Of a DNA stretch of 64,000 bases, positions 9,640 through 22,369 are shown piece after piece. Source of the DNA: Vombatus ursinus (lineage: Eukaryota > Chordata > Mammalia > Diprotodontia > Vombatidae). Each line of letters opens with the position of its first letter. Within the stretch, counting starts at the first letter, position 1. The DNA lies in contig NW_020954556.1 of NCBI RefSeq assembly GCF_900497805.2, positions 56,998,907-57,062,906 on the forward strand, given 5' to 3'. A model generated the notes under the pieces. It did not search any database. It was not told the origin of the DNA and saw nothing but the letters and a program-made list of their open reading frames with translations. The position numbers were made by a program, and so were the translations under genes.

Positions 9640-12600
9640 TGATTAAATATAGCTGCCATTTTCCTCATCTTGAACCATCTTTGAATCCCTGCCAACTTGA
9701 TCATAGTTAGCAATTATTTTCATATATTACTACAATATAAGTCAAATTTTATTTAAAATTTCTATAGTTCTTTACTTTTCCTTTCACTGATTTAGACATT
9801 AGGAGTATTTTGGGAGTTTGGTAGAATCTTTGCTTTTTCAATTTTAAATAATTTGTGATATTTTTCTTTAAACATTTGATAGAATCAAGCTATGAATCTA
9901 TCTGGACTAGAAGTAATTCTTTTACTGTTCAATTTCTTTTTCTGCCATTGTATTAAGATTGCTATGTCATTTTCCACCACTAGAGCAGTTTATTTTACTT
10001 TTTAAAATTAGACAATCCTATTTCATTTAAATTCTCAGTTTTGTGGTCATGTTGCTCATCGTAAATTGTGATAATTCTTTGCATTCCTTCCTGATTATTG
10101 TGATTCCATTGTGCTAATTTTGGTGATTTAATTTCCTTTCTCTTTTTAATTGGGTTAGCTAAAGGTTTGTCAGTTTTATTAGTCTTTTCATTGGCATAAC
10201 TTTTAGTTTTAGTAATTCTGTATTTTTTCTTTTCTAATTGACATTTTCTCCTTTGACTCACAAGATTTCTTCTTTGCTTCTTTGTCAGTTTTTCTAATTT
10301 GTAAGTTGTATATTCAATTCATTAATTGTTTTTCTATAATTTTTCCTCTGACGACTGCTGTAGCTACATCCTAGAAATTGTGTTATGTTGCCTCATCATT
10401 CTCTTTCATATAGTATTTCTATAATTTGTTGTTTGACCCACTCATTCATTATTGAGGATGTCACTATTAAGTGTCCATTTAGGTCTCTATCTTCTGTTTG
10501 TGTTCCCTGCATTGATTACTATTTTTATTACATAAAGGTTTATAAAAGAAGTTAGTATTTCTGCTTTTTTACTATAATTTCTCTGTGCCCTAGAACCTGG
10601 CTTATTTCTATAAATGTAATATGTGTTGTTGAAAATATGTATATATTCTTTTATGTTCCCATAAATCCATTAGCTCTAAATTCTCCAAAAGTTTGTTCAG
10701 TTTTACATTTTCCTTTTTGTTCATCTTGCTATTAGATATATGGGTCTCAGAGGGAGGAACATAGAAATTTTTTATGTTTGTTGCTATTTGTCTTTTCGGA
10801 ATTTGGTTCACTTTTCCATATTGAATTCTTTGCCCAACCCTGCCTCATTTAAATCCAATTCACATGCAAGTCAAGACATCGCTCTCCTGATGTCATTGAT
10901 ACTCTTTGAGAACAGAGGAAGAAGAACAAGATGCTATACTAATTGGTATTCAATATTGATAATAATTCATTGTCTAATGTTCCTTTGAGTATAAAATAAT
11001 CACCCTGTTTATTGCAATACCATGATTAAAAAAAATTGTGTTGATAGTATGATTGGAACTCCTACTTTTTTTCTGATTTACCTGAACTATAGTCAATCTC
11101 ATTTTAACCTCTCATCTTCAGTTCATATTTTTTAGCTTGTTTCTCATATACAGAAATGGTTGGACTTTCTTTATCTATTTGCTTATTTTATTTTGTTTTC
11201 CTGTTTAATTCATTCACATTTCAGGCTATGATTATGAGTTTATATATTCCTTCATTTATTTCCTTTGTACTGCTTTTAAAAAAAAATCCCTGTCCTTTTC
11301 TTAGGTCAGTACTTTGTCTCTGCAATTAATTTTCCTTATACTATTTTGGTTTGAGTCTTCTTCCAGGGTTCTCTCTCATCCTCCTTTTTGCCTACACTAT
11401 CACAAATTATTTGAATTTACTTTAACTTTTAATTTATCTTCCTTTTTATTTATTTATCCATTTTTTTCTCCCTCTTTCGTCCTTTCCCTCACCCTGTTAA
11501 GCAAGTAATTCATAATAGTTGCTCTATTTTCTCCTTTGTTTTAGGAACTTTCTTTTATGGTTTGCTTTTCTAGGAAGTTTTCCTTAACTTTGTCCTCATT
11601 GCTTATCTTTTTTAGTGTATTTTTTTTTAGCTCATGGGCTGTACCCTGACTTATTCCTTTGTTATGCCCTATGTGTCCCTCATGGAGTTAAGGCTTCTGA
11701 TGTACCAATTTTAAACTCCCTCTTTTTTTCCAGTTTCTACATTACTGCCTTCATAGATCTTACTCCATCGTCTTTTCACACTTAAAAATAGCACTTTCAA
11801 TGCTGGAAGGCATCAGTAACATGTCACAGGAATCACCCCATGTCCCAAATAATGAGGCCTAGTCCTACCCACCTTTTGTCTTATATTCATTCTTTATCCC
11901 AAAGAGAAAGTAGCCTTTCTATGGCTCTGTGACCCTTCATTACTTTGGATGCCATCTGCCTTATTAAATCATCTCAGACAGTATGTGGCCCAAGAAGGCA
12001 TAATAATGTATTCTCAGAAAATGTGCAAATGTGCCACAGGCTAAGTGGTCTCCACATCCTCTACAGTGGGAATGCTTTTCAGCAGTACCCTTTCTCTTCA
12101 GTACCTGAGGGGAGACCCCTCTTTTCAGGCCTTTTCTTCTGCTGCCTTCATTCTATTCTCCTTCAGCCCCTTGTCTTATTGAGAAATTACAGGAATCACC
12201 ACCCCTTTATTGTTCATGCATAAACTTGATAGGGGTAATATCACCCCTATACCCTCTGTAATCCTACACCCCTCTTCCCATTTGTGCAACCTGTAAATCT
12301 GCTATTTTCTGCCATAGAAGACATTGATTCACCTGTAGGAATTAGGGGATTTGGCACATGATACATCAAGTAAAGTCTTCCATTTTTGTTTCTTCTGATT
12401 CAATTTTTCTTTAAAATTTTAGATCTTTTTATCCTTTGATGGTCTATGCTTTTCCATCTTTTATACCACAGGTTGATCATTTTAAAAACCCATCTTTAAA
12501 CATGAGATAATTAATATCATTACTATTTTCTTGGTAATGATACTTGTTTACCTTTCTCATGCTTCTTTTGGGGTGTTTTCAAAATAAATAATCTGGGGAC

Positions 12601-14100
12601 CTCTGTTTAAACAATGCCTTTAAGTGACTCTCTTTTGTTGAATGTCCACCTGTTCCTTGTTTAATTAGACTCAAGTTTGCAGGATATGTCAGCTTGAATT
12701 TCTTTGCTTTTTGGAATATGACATTCCATTCTTTCCAGCAATTTCATGTGAATATTCTTCTGTTATCTGAAGTTTTTTTTCCAGATTTAAAGGTCTTCTA
12801 AAAATTTATATTTCCTAGTTCTTCTTCAGCTCCCATTTTTGTTTTTTGTTTTTTGGTTTTTTTTTTTTTCATTAGAAATGCTTGGAAGTCCTCTATTCTA
12901 CTAAAGATAAATTTTTTACTTATAGTAAGATTATATTCAGTTTTGCAGGTAAACTATTCTTGGATATAAGCCTAGTTCTTTTGCCTTTTGGAATATTGTA
13001 TTGCATGATCTACTCATTTATAGTAGAAACTGCCTGGTTTCATGTGATCCTGACTGCAGTTCCTTGAACTGCTTCTTTCTGAATGCTTGCAGTATTTTTC
13101 CTTTGATGTGGAACCTCTAGATTTGGGCTATGACATTTTGGGGACTTGTCATTTTAAGGTTCCTCTTAGAAAGTGTTTGGTGGCTTCTTTCTATCTTCAC
13201 TTTGCCCTCTGGCTCTAATAGATCTGGACAGTTTTCAGTAATGATTTCTTGAAATATAATGTCCAGACTTTTTTTTTTAAATCAGGAAGTCCAGTATTCT
13301 TAAATTATATCTTGATCTATTTTCTAGCTAAGTTGTTTTGTATAGAAGACACTTAACATTTTCTATTTTTTCCAATCTTTCAGTTGTGTTCTAATCCTTC
13401 TTGCTACCTCATGGAGCCATTGATTTCTGTTGGTCTCTTGTTTATAAGGAGAATATTATTTGGGTAAAGTTTATCTCATTTTCTCTTCAAAGCTATTTAT
13501 TCACCTTCTAATTTTTTCCTTCAGAGTTTTTATTTCATTTTTTAAAAATCTTGCTTTATTTCTTGTAGGTAATTATGTAATCTCCCTGCCTCCCACCCCT
13601 TTGATTCACTGCACCTTTTGCAGTTTTTTTTTTTATTATTATTGTCTCCAGATTTGAAATAATTGTTGATATTTGTCAGTGTTTTGTTTTTTTTTTAATG
13701 TACCTTTCCAGTTTTTGTTTCCCGAAATTGTGGCTATATGCCAAGGCCAAGCTGTGTCCCCTGATGCAATATTGAGTGGAGTGGTCAGCCCTGCTTGGTC
13801 TTGCTCTGGGCCTCCTGTGTTCGTTTGCTGACTTCTGTCCCCTACAATGAGACCTCTCTATATTATTGAGGTTCAGAATGCTGGATTCTCAGGGCCTTTT
13901 GGCATTTCAAGACAAAATTCTAGAAACCTCAAAGCCCCTTAACCTGGGCTGCCCCAGTCCTGTACTTGTGCAGTTGACTTTTGAACTCACGTGGAGGACT
14001 TTGAAATTGAACTGGGATAAATGTATATTAGATGTGGCTTGTTGAGCTCTTTTTACATCTTGACTGCCATCCAACATGTTAGCTATCCCTCCTGGCTTAT
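9640..14100 (-). mobile_element. Large L1 LINE copy, antisense, 3' part missing
   Basis: Read on the minus strand, from right to left, it holds: a 5' UTR-like end near 14.1 kb; ORF1 with the RNA-binding motif LENRSRYNLRIL (about 13292-13327); a long pyrimidine-rich (plus strand) spacer 11.3-12.7 kb; the ORF2 endonuclease (10.5-11.26 kb, with a TGATCATG-type start region near 11.2 kb); and the reverse transcriptase as far as SSPDRF, the PGPDGF motif (about 9892-9910). It stops at about 9640, so the FADD catalytic part and the 3' UTR are lost. Many stops interrupt both ORFs. The boundaries are approximate. Confidence 0.8.
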
Positions 14101-14104
14101 ATGT

Positions 14105-14580
14105 GAACTGGATAAGTATATAATTTATTCTTGATTAGGTTGATAGGTTGAATAGCACCAGACCAAAGTCAGAATCCTGTAGTTCTAGACATTCCCTCAT
14201 CTTAATAGCTACACTTTTTAATGAGTAGTTTTGGGGTCTAGTCATTTTTACTCATAATGGAGTCTCTCATTTACTAGTAATGTGTTACATAATATATGTG
14301 AAATGTGCAAACTTTGAAGTATCATTTAATGTTAGCTGCTATTATTATTATCAATAAGGATGATGACGATGTTCTGAATTCACTGTTATGTGACTGGCAC
14401 TTCTTTTCCACAAGGGTCACATAAGAGGCTTTGTCCAAAGCTTTCCTGAAATTTAGGTAATATGTCTATAGCATTCCTTTAATTTACCATTTCTAATAAC
14501 TGTCAAAAAAAAAAAGAGAATTAGATTAGATACTACCTAGGATTCAACTTACTGGTGATTAACCTGTCCAACTTTAACTA
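14105..14580 (-). repeat. CR1/L3 LINE fragment, antisense
   Basis: GAGGCTTTGTCCAAAGCTTT, CTGAAATTTAGGTAATATG and TATAGCATTCCTTTAATTTA match the antisense CR1-clade ORF2 segment (KAFDKVPH-type region). Confidence 0.6.
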
Positions 14581-14596
14581 GGATTGGTGATAGGAT

Positions 14597-14780
14597 TGTA
14601 AGATCATAGATATAGAACTGAAAGGGAACCTAAGAGGTTATCTATCTAGTCCATCCTTTTCATTTTACAATTGAGGAAACTGAGGTTGAGATAAATTAAG
14701 AGAGTTGTGTAAGGTAACACAGGATTCAAATCCAGATCTAAGGTTCCCTTCCAGCTCTAAATCTAAGATCCACTGACTCC
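14597..14780 (-). repeat. CORE/MIR-like SINE, antisense
   Basis: ATCATAGATATAGAACTGAAA, then TTTTACAATTGAGGAAACTG, then CAAATCCAGATCTAAGG. Confidence 0.8.
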
Positions 14781-15182
14781 TAAACTAAATACTTTGCAAT
14801 TATACCAATTAAACTTTCCCTGGAAGCCCTTGTTATGACCTGCTAGACCTTGTGCCCCACTCTGTTGAGACCTAAGGTCACCTCCTGTCCATGATGAAGC
14901 AGCAGAACAGATCATTTGGTAGGATTTGTACTTAAGTTCTTGGAAATGAGACTGGTTGTAAATATACTTGAATGCTTACTACAGATTTATTTCTGGAAAA
15001 ACAGTATTTTGTTCCTTAGTAAGTTCCCCAGATGACTTCTGAGTGTTTGCAGTCTTTTTTTTTTTTTTTTTTCCTGATCATAATGGACCTTTGGGAATTA
15101 TTTAAAGCAGTTTCATAGCAAACCCTAGATGAAATTTTGAAATGTGAAGGTCAAATTAAAAATAAACATTATTCATTAAATT

Positions 15183-15375
15183 GAGAAGCAGGATGGCAGT
15201 AGAGGGTTAGTCTTGGAGTCAGGAAGACCTGGGTTCAAGTTTTGCCACTTATCCTTTAAGTGCCCCCAGACAATTCCTCATGACTATTAAGTTGGAGAAC
15301 ACATGCTAATCTCCATTGATAGAGGCAGTTTCCACATACATATTCCACACTTTTGGAATCTGGATCCCTCAGTCA
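15183..15375 (+). repeat. CORE-type SINE (MAR1-like)
   Basis: GGAGTCAGGAAGACCTGGGT then a degraded 3' part with CCATTGATAGAGGCAGTTTCC. Confidence 0.7.
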
Positions 15376-15499
15376 GTCTCCCATCCCAGAAAAACTATTT
15401 GCACATTAAAGACATTTCTTCTTTTACTATCCAGAAATGAGCATTCCCAGAAATGAGGAGGAAGCTTCTTTGCTCATCTGCTAAATTCATTGAATGTCG

Positions 15500-15645
15500 T
15501 CTATCTCTCCTTTGTTCTCTCCTTCACCTGTTCCTCTTCGGGGGTTAAGGGGGGGTGTCCACCCCTCTCTTTCTCTCTCCCCCTCTTTCCTTTCTCTCCC
15601 TTCCTCTATCTTTCCTTCCTTCCTTCCCCTTCCCCCAGAAGAGGT
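15500..15645. repeat. Pyrimidine-rich low-complexity tract
   Basis: CT-rich, with TCCTTCCTTCC units and a GGGGTTAAGGGGGGG break near 15541. Confidence 0.8.
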
Positions 15646-15649
15646 GACT

Positions 15650-16550
15650 TAAATTGTCCATAATCTACTGAGTAACCCTTGGTGGTGATGACAGATGAGT
15701 TGATGAACTTACATTAATTTTTTATTGTGAAAACATCACAAATAGGAACCAGACCTGGTGATTCTGGTGGCCATTTCAGGCCTTCTAAGCAATGGCACAA
15801 ACCTGCATCAGAATTACCTCCTATGCACTCAAAGCTGCCTTCTCCAGAAGGTTTGAAACTTCAAAGAGGGAACATGGGGGAAAATATGCTGGAAATTTTA
15901 TAGTCAGCTATCTGTGCCAGATCATCACAGATGGATGATTTTTATCACCTTTGAAGGCCTTCTAAGCTGTAAACATTGAGGGGTTGCTTGAAGGAAAATT
16001 TTTAAATCATCAAAGATTCTTGAGTTACTGTGGCTTTTGTTTTTCAGTGAGAACTAAACAATCACACAAAAATTGTAATTAAAAAAGGGTTTTGGCAGTT
16101 TTATTTTATAGGGAAGGCAGTATACTTATCTTTGGTTTTAAAACAAAACAAATGAAAGATGATATGAACTAGGCACTTGAAACATGCTTGGAATCTGATG
16201 TGTGTAGTGTTTTTCTGTGGGAAAGAACTTCGAATATTGTCTTTCCCATGGATGAATTACGTATAGGAAAAAAGCAAGTCTGTACCAATGAAAGATTTGA
16301 AATATGCAGTGGTTGAAAAGGAGGTTCTTAATCGTTGAAATACAAACCTGATTAAATTATCACAGTATAGGGCAGCCCCAAATTAGGCATAACTTGCCTA
16401 ATGCTATCAATTCTTCCATGAAAAGATAACTGGAAGGGAAACAAAATTTTGTAGTCCTTCCTGCCTGCCTTTGTTCTATCCTTTAATTGTCCCTCAGGTG
16501 TTAATGACATCTGCAAAGGTAGTCACTTTGACTTGGAGGGTACTGCTAAA
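15650..16550. other. Intronic sequence without recognised repeats
   Basis: No LINE or SINE words and no ORF over 60 codons. This is one of the few apparently single-copy parts of intron 1. Confidence 0.4.
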
Positions 16551-16556
16551 AACCCT

Positions 16557-16650
16557 TCTGTGATTAGCCAGGCTTATTTTCCAGCAATTAGAGAGTCCTG
16601 TGTAATTGTGATTAGCCAGATTCATTATTTTCTACCAATCAAGGTGAAGG
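16557..16650. repeat. Imperfect tandem duplication, about 55-bp period
   Basis: TGTGATTAGCCAG occurs at 16559-16571 and 16607-16619. In both units it is followed by a TTATTTTC and a CAAT motif. Confidence 0.65.
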
Positions 16651-16654
16651 GAGT

Positions 16655-17725
16655 TCTCCTTCTCCCCTTCTCTTAGCTCCAGCACTGAAAGATATCCCCT
16701 AGCTTAAAGTTGTTTTGACAAAATCCATTAACAGTGCTAATTGGGAAGTCTTACTATTTGCCCTAAGGCAATGTTATACACTGTAGAGTAGAATTCAGAA
16801 CATTTCTCTCCCCTCTCTGACCTATGATCCTTCCATAATCTATAGAAATAGTACTATAAAAATGATTAGTTTCATTCTAAAAGATACTTTGTTCAAAAAG
16901 GGGTTGAAGAATTCCTGACCACCTTTTGTGACAGTATTCCATGGTAACATGGATTTTGAGTTCTAATTTATTAGCCATGGATACTTCTTCTTCTACCATC
17001 ATCTAGACCTGTGAACTCCCAACCTTCCCAGTATGAGGACACCTACAAGATCAAGGTAGCTATTATTATTAGGGCCTACCATATGAAATAATACATAACA
17101 AAAATTATTGTGAATTAACTAATGTTTTAAAATAAATCTGGGTTTTATTAGTCATAATAGTATCTACTTTGAATAGTATCTGTCTGAACAATAACTGGGA
17201 GATGATGACCTTTATGCTATAGGAGATATGTTTGCTTCTTTATTATGTTGAGTCATTTAATGAAACTCAGATTGTTTGTAACACAATGAACACAATGCCT
17301 ATTATTCATACTGAATATTTTGTTGCAGCTAAATAAAAGATTAAAATGGCAATACTTTTCTCACATATCAATTCCTAAACTCCTAGAAATAAATTCAGGG
17401 CCACTCCCCTTGAGTTGGTTAGAGTCTATATTCTACATGTTGGGAACCACTAGACCATCTAAAATGGAATAATGTAGATAATGACTTTTGAGGAGCTACA
17501 TAAATGTGAACTGTTACATATAGGTGGAGGGAATTAGGTCTTTGGCCATGGGTTGGGGAGGAGGAGGGAAGAGTGAGGGAAGAAACCTTAAGCAAAGGGT
17601 AGGTATATGGCTAAGGATTGGTGTTGAAGGTGGAAGGTTGAGACTCTAGGCTACAGTTTTCTTGGCTGTAGAGATTAGAAAACTGGGAATAATGTGAATT
17701 TTGTAGGTAGAAATGGTTCATAAAT
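16655..17725. other. Intronic sequence, nothing recognised
   Basis: It includes a G/A-rich patch near 17550-17580. No repeat family or gene is recognised. Confidence 0.4.
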
Positions 17726-17727
17726 AT

Positions 17728-17885
17728 AGGGGAGGGAATAAGCATTTATTAAGCACCTAACATGTGCCAGGCACTATCCTAAGAGTTTTACAAATACCTC
17801 ACAACAACCCTGGATAGATGCTATTATTATCACCATTTTGCTGCTAAGGAAACTAAAGGAGAAAGGTTAAGTGACTTTTGAAAAG
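17728..17885 (-). repeat. MIR SINE, antisense
   Basis: AAGCATTTATTAAGCACCTA, TGTGCCAGGCACTATCC, CTCACAACAACCCTGG, GGAAACTAAAGGAGAAAGG. Confidence 0.85.
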
Positions 17886-17889
17886 TAGG

Positions 17890-18825
17890 GAAGTAACTAA
17901 AGGCCCAGCTTAAATTAGACAAAGGAAGGCAATATTGCTTTTTGGTGTTGATAGTAAGAGCCAGTGCAAAAAATAAACACAGAATAGGAAATAAAATTAG
18001 AGCAAATTTTCCTTCTGTTTTTGAAACACCTATTTTTAGTATTTACCACTGATTGCCTACTACTTATAACTATTAGAATCTATAGAAAAATGAATCTGTG
18101 TTTTTAAAACTTTGCTCAACACAATCATCAGAACTCTTCAAAATTAATACTAAACATAAGGTGATGACAACATTCATATTTCTTCTTCCTTTCTCCCTGG
18201 TCCCCTTGTGGGCTGCTGCTGCAGTGGCAATAACTGTGATTCACGTGTGTCTTGGCCTCCTCCTCATGTTCCTCTTTGTCTCTAGTTGAATGCTTTCCCT
18301 CGTGTGAGTTAAAATATACCTGTTAAAGGCCTGTTGCTTTCACCATACATTGGCCAATCCACTGCTTATGTGGATGTCTTTGTATACCAAAAAAACACCA
18401 AAAAAACCAAAACAAAACAAAACCCCAAAAGAGTTAAAATGGACTGGGATAGGACAGTTTTTTAAACTTAATTGAATAAATCGTTTTCCAAATTTTTGGA
18501 CTAAATCCATATGCAAGTTTTGTTAAACATTTTATTACAAAATATTTAAAATCTTCTAATCTTCAAAATCTTTTAACATATTAAGGAATAAGAATTAAAG
18601 TATTTCAAATTGGCAAAGTCACTAACAAATACTGGAGTATTTATTGAGCTCCCAGCATGTGAAGCACATTAGATCATTCATTTTATATAATTCCATCTTA
18701 TATATAGTAAAGGTATTATGTTAGTCTTTCTACTATAACAGTCTATAGAAGTCTATGCAACAGTCTTTTAATAATATTACTTTCACATGAAATCTGACCA
18801 GGGATTTGGATTGGGGTGCCTTAGA
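17890..18825. other. Intronic sequence, nothing recognised
   Basis: An A/C-rich low-complexity run lies at 18388-18430. A 63-codon ORF at 18098-18289 has no family. AT-rich from 18440. Confidence 0.4.
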
Positions 18826-18827
18826 CT

Positions 18828-18945
18828 TCTATTAGACTCAAAGCTGTACAGTGGCAGAAGCCATGTTTTACCTAAACTTTGTGTCTTACCTGAGTCTAGT
18901 AAAATGTTCTGCATGTAATAGACACTTTATTGTAAGTTTAGCTTT
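18828..18945 (+). repeat. Degraded L2 tail
   Basis: AGACTCAAAGCTGTACAGTG, AAAATGTTCTGCATGTAATAG. The match is weak. Confidence 0.4.
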
Positions 18946-19126
18946 GTTGACTTAAATAGAATAAGTTATGTTTTAATATTTATCAAATCTCTTGCCATCC
19001 CTGTAATTCCGGAACTGGGAAAAGGAATAGGAATGTTAAGCAGAAGAGTTCAGCATGTTTACATAAATAACTGGTGAGGACTAAGTTTGTAAAGTGACTT
19101 AATTGAGGCTAAAGAATTGAGACCTC

Positions 19127-19276
19127 GGGGCAGCTAGGTGGCGCAGTGGATAGAGCACCGGCCCTAAAGTCAGGAGGACCTGCGTTCAAATCCAGCCTCA
19201 GACCAAACACTTGACACTTACTAGCTGTGTGACCCTGGGCAAGTCACTTAACCCCAATTGCCTAAAAAAACAAGAA
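19127..19276 (+). mobile_element. Intact tRNA-derived marsupial SINE with 16-bp target duplication
   Basis: It starts GGGGCAGCTAGGTGGCGCAG, with box-B-like GTTCAAATCC, then TAGCTGTGTGACCCTGGGC, and ends CCCCAATTGCC plus an A-rich tail. AAAGAATTGAGACCTC occurs perfectly at 19111-19126 and 19277-19292. It is the least decayed SINE in the window. Confidence 0.95.
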
Positions 19277-19299
19277 AAAGAATTGAGACCTCATTGGGG

Positions 19300-20145
19300 G
19301 AATTTTTATTTAATTCCAAACTAAAATTATATTGCTGGGAAAATTTCTTATTGAGTGTTATAAATGCTTGTTAAAGTTCATATCAATCTTTTCTTTAAGC
19401 TTTTTCCTATTTTTTATAAATATTTTTTACTTTATCAGCCAATTCCATTAAAGTGAGTGATAAAGAAAAAAAACTATTAACTCAGTTATCACTACAAGAC
19501 AGTTAAAAGTTGTACTATGTTAGATTTGGAAATACTTTTACTGATGTACCTTGGTTAAACTTTCTTCAGAAATGGTAAAAGCATGTGTTAATGTCTGTTT
19601 TTTAAAACTATATTTCCCATTTAAGGGAATGTTTAGGTCAAGTTAGGTCAAGTTGCCCTAATTTTGATTTTAATTATTTCCTCTAATTTTATATTGATTC
19701 TTGCTCTAAATAATTGTCTGACTATACATAGATAGCAGATCTAAAAATGACTCTCATATTCTATAATAAATTTCATCTTTTGTGATGATGCTTGATTTTT
19801 TTTTTACCATGTTCAGCACCTCCCAACTCTCTTATTAAGAAACAATTTATGACATCTATGTGTGTGGCTCCTATATGGGCAACTAGCCTTTGATGTCATT
19901 CATTATGTCTGAACCATACTTCCTTTCCAAAAGATCTATAAATAATCTAAGTAAAATTATGGACTCATTCAATGGGAAGAAAAACTCTTTTCTTTAGATA
20001 TAATTTAAATGTAACTTTTGAGTCTCTTCTCTTGAAGCCCATGCACTTTCCTTCATGCTACCCACCACAATTCATGTTCTCCACATAGCCTCACAAGGCA
20101 AAATTTCTTTTTCATCCACTGAATGTATGGAAATTGCCCTTCACA
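19300..20145. other. Intronic sequence, nothing recognised
   Basis: AT-rich. A short direct repeat GGTCAAGTTA lies at 19636-19656. No gene or repeat family recognised. Confidence 0.4.
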
Positions 20146-20149
20146 GTAT

Positions 20150-20220
20150 AGGGCCTGCACTATGTAAGGCCTTTTGGGCAGTTTTGAAGGGATGTATTTT
20201 AACTTGAGAGTAAGTACAGT
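20150..20220 (-). repeat. L2 fragment, antisense
   Basis: ATGTAAGGCCTTTTGGGCAG and GGATGTATTTTAACTTGAGA match antisense L2. Confidence 0.6.
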
Positions 20221-20267
20221 CTGACTTTACTCTCAATCATGTGAAGAAGAGGATTTTAGAGAGTCAA

Positions 20268-20345
20268 CTGTAAGGGACCTTAGAAGTCACCTAGTTCAAA
20301 CATTTCAACTCACAGATAAAGAATTTAAATTGAAGATTACCCAAA
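20268..20345 (-). repeat. CORE SINE end, antisense
   Basis: GGGACCTTAGAAGTCACCTA then CAGATAAAGAA. Confidence 0.65.
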
Positions 20346-20836
20346 ACACGATGCAGGAGGGATAGAGAGACCATAGTAAATGTGAAGGGGAATAATATGA
20401 ACTCTATCTTAAAAAAAATATGTTAGATCCATATTGTGACGGGGTTTTAAATGTCAAACAGAGGAGTTTATATTTTATCTTAGAGAAAGTGGGGAGCCAT
20501 TGAAGCTTTTAAGCATTGTTCCTAATGTCAGTTTGTCAGCTGTGTGAAGTATGGGTTAGAGAGAAGAGGGACTGAAAACCAGAAGACCAATTAGGAGGCG
20601 ATTGAGTACATGTGGCAAAAGGTGATAAGGACCTGAACTGGGATAGCATGAATGGAGAGAACTGATATAAAAGTTATTGCAAATTTTGTAGAATCAGCAA
20701 TATTTCTCAACTGACTGAATATAGATCTTGAAGGAGAATGGAGAGTTGAAGATGACTCCAAGGTGGGGAACCCAGGTGACTGGAAGAATGGTGGCACTCT
20801 TGACAGAAATAGAGAAGTTAAGAAGAAGCAGTTAGT
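20346..20836 (-). mobile_element. L2 ORF2/3' region, antisense
   Basis: GGGAGCCATTGAAGCTTTTA, ACCAATTAGGAGGCGATTG, AAGATGACTCCAAGGTGGGG and a matching order of segments to 30785-31180. The 87-codon minus ORF is an L2 relic. Confidence 0.85.
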
Positions 20837-20839
20837 ACT

Positions 20840-20945
20840 GTCTGCCTTGGACAAATCTTTTAACCTCTCTGAATCTTAGTTGCCTCATTTGCAAAATAAG
20901 ATGATCTCTGAGGTACATTCTACCTCTAAATATATGATATTGTGA
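20840..20945 (+). repeat. CORE/MIR SINE 3' half
   Basis: GGACAAATCTTTTAACCTC, TTGCCTCATTTGCAAAATAAG and the tail AGGTACATTCTACCTC. Confidence 0.75.
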
Positions 20946-20949
20946 TTCA

Positions 20950-21755
20950 ATTCATGGTATTGTCATGAGGCAGACAACATGACAAATTACAAAATGTCAT
21001 ATAGATGTGAACTATTTATTGAAATGTGTTACTTAAGAACAACTTGCCTCCTTCCTCACTGTTGTTACTTAGATGTCCTCTTTCTTTCCTTCCCAGGAGG
21101 GAGGAAACAAAGAAGTTGTCACTTGAAAAAGCTCTTCTCCTCATCACTTCCTGTCTAAGGTAGTGTCTTCTGTGGTAGAAATGGTAGTGGCAAAGGTGAA
21201 GGAATATAAATTCCTTACTTGCTTTTGCCATAAGTTCCCACCCTACTACTTCCCAGGCCCCAGAATCTTACCTCTACATATTCCTAGCCCTCATTTTACC
21301 TCCTCAATGCTAGTTGCTTCCCATACCTCCATCCCCAGCCTAGTATAACTCTTTAGCCCAGAGCCTTCTCATTTCTCTTTCTCCTCAACTCCTAGGACCA
21401 TTTAGTGTTGGTCCTTAGAAATATTAATGAATCTTACTCACGTCCTTTGTTGTTCATATTTATGTTATCTGCTTTTACCTTTCTATACTAAAATCTGTTT
21501 CTAAGTGAAAAAAGCAAGACTTTTTCTTCTCTGCTACTCTTTTTTTTCCTCTGAACATTTTTCTTTAATAACAAATACACATTTAATACACATTTTTTAA
21601 ATATTCACTACTTCCATCATAAATGTGAGATGTTTGTCTTTCTTTAGACCAATGTGAAAAACTTAAAATTCACCATTCTATTTGTTTGTAGGCTAGAAAA
21701 GAAAGAGATGGTTTTCTTTGTTTCCAAATGAATTCACAATGAGGAAAGACATCAC
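20950..21755. other. Intronic sequence, nothing recognised
   Basis: Short overlapping ORFs on both strands (21016-21348) have no known similarity. Confidence 0.4.
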
Positions 21756-21759
21756 AAGC

Positions 21760-21925
21760 TAAAGGATAGAGCACTGGACTTGGAGTCACAAAGAACTTGA
21801 TTCAAATCCCACCTGAGACACCTATTAGCTGTGTGACCATGGGCAATCCACTTCAACTCTAGGCCTCAGCTTCCTCATCTGTAAAGAAAGGTCCCTTCTA
21901 ACTCAGAATTTTTGATCCTATAAAT
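21760..21925 (+). mobile_element. CORE/MIR-like SINE
   Basis: GGATAGAGCACTGGACTTGG, TTCAAATCCCACCTGAGAC, TTCCTCATCTGTAAAG and the tail GGTCCCTTCTAACTC. Confidence 0.85.
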
Positions 21926-22369
21926 GAATCACAGGTATACAGACACATTCCTTCTATATCTGCGGCATAAGGCAGTTTTATGCCTGATGCAGGATTACCA
22001 CTCTGGTCATCTTTGAATTCCAGGTGCTAAAAACATTTTGTTTATAGGATAAGCATTGATTTCTTTTTGTCACATGCTAAAGTCTATTCTTAAGCTTTTT
22101 CTTTTCCCATGTAAAGGAATCCCCTTTCTTAATATTGTAGATTCTGGTACTTGGTATCAGAATGTCCATAAGAAAATTGAGGGGGTTTATGACTATCAGT
22201 GTTGGAACAGTTTGGCACAGGGTTGCATTTCTCCTTAAAGCAGGTTAACAGGAGCTGAAAAAAAAGTTGGAATCATTGTAGTTAAACTTAAATGGGGAGG
22301 ATGAAGTCTGATTCTCTTTAGTGGGAATACTTTTTATGAAATGAAAGATCTCTACCTCAGTGAGTATTT

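Noticed and set aside
15541-15560. GGGGTTAAGGGGGGG as telomere-like or G-quadruplex sequence
   Set aside because: Only one short run with no repeated TTAGGG units or four G-tracts in register.
19127-19276. Possible tRNA gene (A/B box in SINE)
   Set aside because: The tRNA-like part is a SINE head without a cloverleaf; it has an A-rich tail and target duplications.
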